Source: Planctomycetota bacterium (lineage in GTDB: Bacteria; Planctomycetota; Phycisphaerae; Sedimentisphaerales; Anaerohalosphaeraceae). From it: a stretch of 10,838 nucleotides of DNA. Positions 5,981 to 10,838 of this stretch are shown here, piece after piece. The position numbers were made by a program, and so were the translations under genes. The notes below the pieces were generated by a model that was not told the origin of the DNA, did no database searches, and saw only the letters and a list, made by a program, of their open reading frames with translations. Position 1 is the first letter of the stretch, and each line of letters begins with the position of its first letter. Location of the stretch: NCBI GenBank assembly GCA_003644215.1, contig QNBU01000014.1, forward strand, positions 1 to 10,838, in the 5' to 3' direction.

Positions 5981-7282
5981 CTACTCTACCCGTTTCCGCA
6001 CACTCTTAGCGTGGGCGTCGAGGCCTTCGGTTGTGGCCAATCGGACGATGTCGGCGGCGGCATTGGCCAGTTGCTGCTGGGTGTATTCGATAATACTGGT
6101 CGATTTCATGAAATCGTTGCTGGTAACAGCACTGAAATATTTGCTGGTCTGGCGTGTCGGCAGGGTGTGGCTGGGGCCAGCGTAGTAATCGCCGACAGCT
6201 ACCGGTGTATAGGGGCCGATGAAGATCGCTCCGGCATTAACGAGTTTTTCAGAGATCGCCTTGCTTTCATCACCGCACTGAACCTGTAAGTGTTCGGCGG
6301 CAAAATCATTGGCCCAGTCGATCACTGCGTCCATATCCTCGCACACCACAATCCCACTGTAAGCCAGCAGACATTTTTCCGTCGCCGCAGCCCGGTCGAG
6401 TTTGTCGCATTGTGTTTCCAGTTCCGCTAATACTTTCTTCGCAAAATTAACGCTGTCTGTTACCACAATCCCCGCGCCGGGATCGTGTTCGGCCTGGCTA
6501 AGCACATCGGCGGCCACCCATGCCGGATTGGCCTTCTCATTGGCGACGATCAGCACATCGCTCGGTCCGGCGAACGAATCCATATCCACCAGTCCGAAGC
6601 ACTCCTTTTTCGCTAACTGTACCACATCGTGTCCAGGGCCGACGATCTTATCGACCTTGGCAATGGTTTCGGTTCCCCACGCCAGTGCCGCGACCGCCTG
6701 CGCACCGCCGAGGCGATAGACCTCCGTAACGCCCAGTTCATAACACAGCCCCAGAATGACCGGGTGGATGCTGCCTTCATATCGCGGCGGACTCAAGACG
6801 ACAATGTCCTTAACGCCCGCGACCTGTGCCGGAACCGCCGTCATAATGACCGTACTCGGCAGGGGGGCGCTGGCGCCGGGAATGCAGCACGCCACTCGTT
6901 TGAGCGGAGTATAGCGAATTCCCGGATGCGTATTCTTTGTGCCGATGAATATCTCGGATTGATATTTACGTACATTGGCAATCGAAGTGCGAAGCGATTT
7001 CAACAATGCCGCGTCCAGCGATGCGTGGGCCGCTTTTAAGTCATCAGCCGACACACGAAACTCGCTTGCTGTTAGTTCCACCTTGTCAAATTTTCGTGTA
7101 TATTCCGCCACGGCTGCGTCGCCTCGCTCTGCCACATCTGCAACAATGCCGCGCACCGTTTCAGCAAACGCACCGTTACCTTTGAGGTATTCGGCCATCG
7201 AATGCTCACTCCGCAACCGCCGCATACGGCTGCTGTCGGTTTCGCTTGCTTCAATCAATAAGTCATCAAATTTCGTCGCCAA
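5981..7282 (-). CDS. hisD: Histidinol dehydrogenase
   Basis: Catalyses the last two steps of histidine synthesis, L-histidinol to histidine with two NAD+. Numbered from the TTG at 7282 (433 aa; E. coli 434), PGASAPLPSTVIM lies at 135-147 and GGAQAVAALAWGTETI at 192-207. LSQAEHDPGA carries zinc ligands Q263 and H266, AAEHLQV gives the catalytic pair E330/H331, GDYYAGPSHTLPT carries D365, and the fourth zinc ligand is H424 near the C-terminus. All key residues are present. The frame stays open to a TTG at 7318, but that extra part lies in a dispersed repeat and is not family-like. AAGAAGAGG at 7289-7297 lies 6 bases before the TTG at 7282, which supports this start. No other his genes are visible. 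It follows the exported-protein gene and precedes trhP. Confidence 0.95.
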   Translation of the reverse strand: MATKFDDLLIEASETDSSRMRRLRSEHSMAEYLKGNGAFAETVRGIVADVAERGDAAVAEYTRKFDKVELTASEFRVSADDLKAAHASLDAALLKSLRTSIANVRKYQSEIFIGTKNTHPGIRYTPLKRVACCIPGASAPLPSTVIMTAVPAQVAGVKDIVVLSPPRYEGSIHPVILGLCYELGVTEVYRLGGAQAVAALAWGTETIAKVDKIVGPGHDVVQLAKKECFGLVDMDSFAGPSDVLIVANEKANPAWVAADVLSQAEHDPGAGIVVTDSVNFAKKVLAELETQCDKLDRAAATEKCLLAYSGIVVCEDMDAVIDWANDFAAEHLQVQCGDESKAISEKLVNAGAIFIGPYTPVAVGDYYAGPSHTLPTRQTSKYFSAVTSNDFMKSTSIIEYTQQQLANAAADIVRLATTEGLDAHAKSVRKRVE

Positions 7283-7303
7283 TTCCAACCTCTTCTTCTT
7301 TTC

Positions 7304-7334
7304 GGGTGGCACGGTCAAGCTCTGCTTGGCCGTG
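7304..7334. repeat. 31-bp dispersed hairpin repeat, copy 2
   Basis: This copy is 28/31 identical to 4703-4733, same orientation. Its core CACGGTCAAGC-TCT-GCTTGGCCGTG (7310-7334) is an 11-bp stem with one G-T pair and a 3-base loop. It sits 21 bases upstream of the preferred hisD start and creates an artificial in-frame extension of hisD. Confidence 0.7.
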
Positions 7335-7342
7335 ATTTAGGT

Positions 7343-7368
7343 CTCTGTGAACCTCTGTGTCCTCTGTG
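7343..7368. repeat. Dispersed phased repeat after the exported-protein gene
   Basis: CTCTGTG occurs at 7343, 7353 and 7362 (spacing 10 and 9). On the other strand it reads CACAGAGGA, CACAGAGGTT and CACAGAGAC, again the CACnGA pattern. It lies 8 bases past the stop of the exported-protein gene and next to the 31-bp hairpin repeat, so the two families abut here. Confidence 0.6.
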
Positions 7369-7376
7369 GCAAAACC

Positions 7377-8186
7377 CTATGGCGTAAAGTTGCCGTGCGT
7401 ATAGGTTCGACTGGCCCGCCGAAGAAGCATATAGGTTTTCCCATTATACTCCGTTACCAGCCCAGACACATTGTACCGTTCCCTGCCGGGTTCTCTGGCC
7501 ATCTGTCTTTCCGCCGCCGCCAGCATAGCGTTGTCCAGCAGCACAAATTGTTTACTGTCAATATTCCTGCCAAAGCCGTCCGGCGAAAAGGTATAGCCGT
7601 CCTTGGTTTTCGATAAAAACCCGGATCGCCCAATCAGGTGGACATCGCCGGTAACCTCGGCGATCTGCTGAAACTTTTTCAGGTCGGGCGCTTTGTTTGC
7701 TTTCATCTGCTTCAATATCGCGGTTGGAATAATTGATTCCGGCTCCTGCGGTTTATCGGGTTCGGCCTTTTCAGTTTCGTTAGGGTCCGGTTCAGCGGGC
7801 TGTTCCGGCGGCTCGACCCCGTTTTTGATCGGCAGAAAAAAGACACTGAACAGATAATTGCTGTGCCTGTATCGGGTAATCAGGGCCGACAACTCGATGC
7901 GGAGTTGGTTTTCCTCGCCCGCCAGTGCTGTCATCTGTTCCAGTACCGAACATGGCAACATCTCCAGCGGCGCCCCGGCGGGAACCGTTATTTTGTCGGT
8001 AATTACAATCGGCTCATCCGGAACAAATTGCCAGCGGTCTGTCTTCGGCTCCTTTTTCAGCAACCCCTCAATGCCCTCAAAAAAGGCCCCTTCCTCGACC
8101 ATCACAGCGGGAGCGACCTCTTTCGCCGCACCAAACACACTCGCCGCGATAAGCAGTCCCAATAACAGTAAATATGCGGATTTCAT
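7377..8186 (-). CDS. Exported protein with Pro/Glu-rich linker, unknown function
   Basis: 269 aa. A clear signal peptide (KSAYLLLLGLLIAASVFGA, cleavage near A20 or A21) sends it through the inner membrane. Residues about 22-120 look like a folded domain with a hydrophobic patch, YLFSVFFLPI (111-120). Residues 124-151 are a Pro/Glu/Asp linker with no hydrophobic residues beyond Ala and Val. The C-terminal part (about 152-269) contains DGFGRNIDSKQFVLLDN and ends GLVTEYNGKTYMLLRRASR plus a short His-containing tail. The VSG-LVTEY-GK-YMLL stretch resembles an OB-like beta strand pair, but that is only an impression. I believe similar proteins occur in planctomycetes; no function is known to me. 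No good ribosome site is seen. The ATG is 6 bases after the pseudogene stop, so translation was probably coupled to that gene. Confidence 0.75.
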   Translation of the reverse strand: MKSAYLLLLGLLIAASVFGAAKEVAPAVMVEEGAFFEGIEGLLKKEPKTDRWQFVPDEPIVITDKITVPAGAPLEMLPCSVLEQMTALAGEENQLRIELSALITRYRHSNYLFSVFFLPIKNGVEPPEQPAEPDPNETEKAEPDKPQEPESIIPTAILKQMKANKAPDLKKFQQIAEVTGDVHLIGRSGFLSKTKDGYTFSPDGFGRNIDSKQFVLLDNAMLAAAERQMAREPGRERYNVSGLVTEYNGKTYMLLRRASRTYTHGNFTP

Positions 8187-8192
8187 ATCATT

Positions 8193-8479
8193 TTAGCTTT
8201 CAAAACGGATTTTTAATTGTTTCACTGCTTGTTCGGCAGTGGCTACGCAGTCAATGTGGTTTATGCTGCCAGGATCGGCGGTGGCCATCATCTCCACCAG
8301 CGGTTCCCAGAACACACCCATCAGTATAATCAGTTTGTCGGCATTGGCAAAACTTTATTTTTATGCTCCCACACATCCGCCAGCTCCAGCAGTATCCTCG
8401 TCCCGCCGGGCAGGACAATATAGGCGTCGCCCAGTTTGCTCAGTCTGGCCAATCGCTCACTAAGGGAGTCGGTGGATAT
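8193..8479 (-). pseudogene. Decayed LOG-family (PGGxGTxxE Rossmann) protein, frameshifted
   Basis: One frame (8479-8354) reads STDSLSERLARLSKLGDAY then IVLPGGTRILLELADVWEHK. After AAA at 8354 the sense continues in the next frame (8351-8193) as FANADKLIILMGVFWEPLVE and onward to a TAA. Together these look like the C-terminal half of the LOG / TIGR00730-type nucleotide-binding family (cytokinin-riboside phosphoribohydrolase relatives, long misnamed lysine decarboxylases). The signature should be PGGTGT-LLE; here it is PGGTRI. One base appears lost near 8353. Upstream, a minus frame ending at 8460 reads KNAVWKSRSMSE, perhaps part of the same gene after another shift. No intact N-terminal GGGxxGxM motif is visible up to 8640, so the first half is missing or unrecognisable. 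Confidence 0.72.
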
Positions 8480-8639
8480 TTATTTCGCTCATTGATCGAC
8501 TCTTCCAAACAGCATTTTTCATGTCGTTATGTACCGGCTCTATTGTCCCCAAAAAAGGGTGAGAAGTAAAGCGATTTTCCCCGGTAATTCGGTATGGAAG
8601 GTCGCCTCCCGTGAATACCAAAAATCTTTGAAAAGACAC

Positions 8640-8668
8640 TTGACATAGTAGCAAGAATTATATATTTT
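8640..8668 (+). promoter_or_regulatory. Promoter for the porin-permease pair
   Basis: A perfect -35 TTGACA at 8640-8645 is followed by either TATATT at 8661-8666 (5/6, 15-base spacer) or TATTTT at 8663-8668 (4/6, 17-base spacer). Transcription would start around 8672-8675, leaving a leader of about 57-60 bases before the porin ATG at 8732. Confidence 0.6.
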
Positions 8669-8704
8669 TATGCACGGTAACACGAAATTGTAATTTTTAT
8701 GCAC
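8664..8704 (+). repeat. 12-bp direct repeat across promoter and 5' leader
   Basis: ATTTTTATGCAC occurs at 8664-8675 and 8693-8704, exactly 29 bp apart. The similarity continues upstream (GAATTATAT and GAAATTGTA precede the copies). The first copy covers the -10/start region and the second lies in the leader. It may be a paired operator or a small local duplication. Confidence 0.55.
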
Positions 8705-8731
8705 ACAGCTGGCTTAAAAAAGGAATTTGAG

Positions 8732-9994
8732 ATGAGTAAACGAGCAATGATTTTATGTGGGTTGTTTCTGTTGACCGTTGCGGGACTTTGTGTCGCCGAT
8801 CAAACACAGCATATGTCAGAGAGATCGACTCTGACAGGAGGTTTTTGGGGTCTCAATGAGGCATTAGAGCCGACAGGCATTGATTTTGCTTTGAGTTTTA
8901 CCAATATCTATCAGGCCAACACAAAGGGCGGAACCAGCACCCACCGTCGTCAGGGTCGTTGGTCCGGGAGCTATGACCTTGAAATGAATGCGGATATAGA
9001 AAAGATACTGGGCATCAAAAATGCGGTTCTCTATATGCATGCCGAGGGAACCTGGTCCCGGCAGGACATTGATGGCACATCGGTCGGTTCCTATTTCGGC
9101 GTCAACGCTGATTTTGCCCCTCGCGAGGCGTTCCATCTCATCGAAGTATGGTATGAGCAAGCCCTGCTGGATAATACATTTCGATTTCGCATTGGTAAAC
9201 TGGATATGACCGGCGGTTTTGAATGCAGGGGGTGTCCGGTGTCATTTGACGGGAATATGTATGCAAATGACGAAAATACGCAATTTCTCAATGCCGCGTT
9301 GGTCAATAACCCGACGATTCCTTTCCCGGATTATGGACTTGGGGTCGTTCTGCATTGGAATCCGGTGGAGGATTGGTATCTGTCCGTAGGTGCGGCTGAT
9401 GCCCAGGCGGAGAAGGGGCAAACCGGTTTTAATACTACATTCCACGACGAAGATTACTTTGTGTATATGGCGGAAACGGGTATTACGCCGCGGATGGATT
9501 CGGTAAACGGCCCCTTGCAAGGCGCTTATCGCGTGGGCTTCTGGTATGATCCGCAGCCAAAGTCGCATTCAGACACAACAAAATTATACCGCGATGATAC
9601 CGGATTTTACATCAGTTGCGATCAGATGCTGGCCAAAGAAAACGACGATGTCGAGGACACGCAAGGCCTTGGAGTATTTGCCCGATACGGCTATGCTCCG
9701 AGTAAAGCAAATGATTTAACCAATTTCTACAGCATTGGTGTTCAGTACCAAGGGTTGCTTGACGGTCGGGACGATGATGTGCTGGGACTGGGCTATGCAC
9801 ACGGCTGTTTCTCTGATAAGGCCGACACCACCTATACAGAAGACTACGAAAGCGTTGCGGAATTGTACTATAATGCTCAAATCACCCCGTGGATGGCAAT
9901 AAGTCCCTCGGTGCAGTATGTAGCGAATCCCGGCGGTGATAGCAGTGTCAGCGATGCCGTCGTTTGCGGCGTGCGGGCATTGATCACTTTTTAA
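8732..9994 (+). CDS. OprB-family carbohydrate-selective-type outer-membrane porin
   Basis: 420 aa from the ATG at 8732, with AAGGA at 8720-8724, 7 bases upstream; an ATG at 8699 has no such site. The signal peptide is SKRAMILCGLFLLTVAGLC with likely cleavage after A22. The mature protein alternates short beta-strand-like segments with acidic loops and ends VRALITF, the terminal Phe expected of a beta-barrel substrate of the BAM complex. The AEGTWSRQ, VWYEQALLDNTFRFRIGKLD and NPTIPFPDYGLGVVLHWNP blocks resemble the PF04966 OprB family, whose known members pass sugars. Unusually, FECRGCPVSFDG puts a CxxC at C165/C168. The permease starts 51 bases downstream, so an operon is likely and the real cargo may be a metal rather than a sugar; that is inference. 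Confidence 0.82.
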   Translation: MSKRAMILCGLFLLTVAGLCVADQTQHMSERSTLTGGFWGLNEALEPTGIDFALSFTNIYQANTKGGTSTHRRQGRWSGSYDLEMNADIEKILGIKNAVLYMHAEGTWSRQDIDGTSVGSYFGVNADFAPREAFHLIEVWYEQALLDNTFRFRIGKLDMTGGFECRGCPVSFDGNMYANDENTQFLNAALVNNPTIPFPDYGLGVVLHWNPVEDWYLSVGAADAQAEKGQTGFNTTFHDEDYFVYMAETGITPRMDSVNGPLQGAYRVGFWYDPQPKSHSDTTKLYRDDTGFYISCDQMLAKENDDVEDTQGLGVFARYGYAPSKANDLTNFYSIGVQYQGLLDGRDDDVLGLGYAHGCFSDKADTTYTEDYESVAELYYNAQITPWMAISPSVQYVANPGGDSSVSDAVVCGVRALITF

Positions 9995-10045
9995 TTGACA
10001 GAACAAACTAAAACAGGTAATGAAAAAGAAACAAGGGGTTTAATA

Positions 10046-10756
10046 ATGAATTCAGAAATCGTTCTTTTATGTGGTGCTGCGGCGTCAATCGGCTTTATTC
10101 ATACGGCTCTGGGGCCGGATCACTATCTGCCCTTTATTATGATGGGGCGGGCGCGTCGATGGTCGATGGCCAAAACGGCGTGGATTACTTTCTTATGCGG
10201 CCTTGGCCATGTTCTCAGTTCGGTTATTCTTGGCTTGGTCGGCGTTCTGGTTGGCATACAGGTTATGAAACTTGAGGCGTTTGAGGCGTTTCGCGGCTCC
10301 ATCGCCGCCTGGTTGTTGATCGGATTTGGCTTTGCTTATTTCGTCTGGGGTATTCGTCGAGCGATCCTGAACCGGCCGCACCAGCATATACATTCTCACG
10401 GCGATACCGGTAAACATGAACACGAGCATACGCATACTTCTGAACATGCCCATGTACACGATGAAAAAAAGGCGAGCGTAACCCCTTGGATTCTGTTTAC
10501 CATCTTTGTCTTTGGTCCGTGTGAACCGCTGATTCCACTGTTGATCTATCCCGCCGCAGAAATCAGCGCTCTGGGAACCGTTCTCGTCGCGGCCGTCTTT
10601 TCAATAGTTACGATTGGGACGATGTTGGCGATTGTGTCATTTTCTTCATGGAGTGTCGCCTTTGCGAAGCTGGGTCGGTTGGAACGCTATACCCATGCCA
10701 TAGCCGGGGCGACAATCTGTGCCTCCGGTTTGGCCATCCAGTTTCTGGGGCTGTAA
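10046..10756 (+). CDS. NicO/UreH-type membrane permease with His-rich loop, probable nickel/cobalt-type transporter
   Basis: 236 aa from the ATG at 10046, with AAGGGG at 10033-10038, 7 bases upstream; the open frame back to a TTG at 9995 has no ribosome site. Six likely membrane segments: about 4-24, 44-72, 84-106, 146-172, 176-204 and 216-236. The first carries HTALGPDHYLP (H19, D25, H26), the kind of His/Asp motif that binds metal in nickel/cobalt permeases. The fourth has FVFGPCEPLIPLL. Between segments 3 and 4, residues 112-138 hold eleven histidines, mostly alternating, a probable metal-sensing or buffering loop as in RcnA-like exporters. Import versus export cannot be decided from sequence. 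It follows the porin gene with no terminator between them. Confidence 0.8.
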   Translation: MNSEIVLLCGAAASIGFIHTALGPDHYLPFIMMGRARRWSMAKTAWITFLCGLGHVLSSVILGLVGVLVGIQVMKLEAFEAFRGSIAAWLLIGFGFAYFVWGIRRAILNRPHQHIHSHGDTGKHEHEHTHTSEHAHVHDEKKASVTPWILFTIFVFGPCEPLIPLLIYPAAEISALGTVLVAAVFSIVTIGTMLAIVSFSSWSVAFAKLGRLERYTHAIAGATICASGLAIQFLGL

Positions 10757-10798
10757 ATGTAACCGGTCTACATTTCTGTAATCTTTTACTGTTTTCTA

Positions 10799-10827
10799 AA
10801 TCAGCCGTTGAGAATTCGCGGCTGATT
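10799..10827. repeat. 9-bp perfect inverted repeat, candidate operator
   Basis: AATCAGCCG (10799-10807) and CGGCTGATT (10819-10827) are exact inverted repeats with an 11-base gap. Their centres are 20 bp apart, two helical turns, as expected for a dimeric repressor. No T-run follows on either strand, so it is a poor terminator. Confidence 0.55.
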
Positions 10828-10836
10828 CGCTATAAT
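10808..10836 (+). promoter_or_regulatory. Near-consensus sigma70 promoter at the window edge
   Basis: TTGAGA (10808-10813, 5/6), a 17-base spacer and a perfect TATAAT (10831-10836). It points rightward, out of the window. The -35 sits in the loop of the inverted repeat, whose right arm lies in the spacer, so a bound protein would block polymerase. Confidence 0.65.
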
Positions 10837-10838
10837 TC

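Noticed and set aside
8460..8654. A separate 64-codon leftward gene
   Set aside because: Starts at a TTG without a good ribosome site and overlaps the region feeding into the LOG pseudogene; at most it is a decayed part of that gene.
9995..10023. A perfect TTGACA between the porin and permease genes as a separate permease promoter
   Set aside because: At the proper 17-base spacing the -10 would be TAATGA, only 2/6 to consensus, so a separate promoter is unlikely.
10799..10827. Intrinsic terminator for the permease gene
   Set aside because: The stem is good but no T-run follows on either strand; an operator fits better because a promoter overlaps it.

Overview
The window looks like a mid-GC (about 50%) Gram-negative bacterial chromosome. 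An outer-membrane porin and several signal peptides show a double membrane. A planctomycete (Phycisphaerae/Sedimentisphaerales-like) source is my best inference. It rests on the dispersed intergenic repeats, a short PheT without its usual tRNA-binding domain, scattered housekeeping genes and the look of the porin and permease. I have no database confirmation.

Layout. At the left edge the start of purF (leftward) diverges from a DegT/StrS-type sugar aminotransferase (rightward), and each has a plausible sigma70 promoter in the shared gap. Next comes a short membrane or exported protein of unknown role, preceded by a 16-codon ORF that overlaps its start, and followed by a strong intrinsic terminator near 2201-2249. 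From 8479 down to 2363 everything reads leftward: a frameshifted LOG-family pseudogene, an exported protein with a Pro/Glu-rich linker, hisD, a TrhP (YegQ)-like U32 tRNA-hydroxylation protein, pheT with its own promoter, and a tiny Cys-rich DUF6485-type protein. From 8640 rightward a promoter with a perfect -35 drives an OprB-family porin and a His-rich NicO/UreH-type metal permease, probably a two-membrane transport pair. The right edge carries a near-consensus promoter wrapped in a 9-bp inverted repeat, presumably serving a gene outside the window.

The leftward cluster is a set of housekeeping functions (histidine synthesis, tRNA modification, Phe-tRNA charging) rather than a single pathway. 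Its gene junctions are filled with two families of dispersed repeats: a 9-10-bp-phased CACnGA repeat at three places and a 31-bp hairpin at two. These repeats reach gene ends. One encodes the last residues of TrhP, one lies directly before a trhP frame that has no ATG, GTG or TTG ahead of its conserved N-terminus, and one lies in a spurious 5' extension of hisD.

I do not see a clear new defence or mobile system. The best leads are the apparent AUU start of trhP, the porin-permease pair with duplicated promoter elements, the operator-like palindrome at the right edge and the coupled 16-codon ORF.
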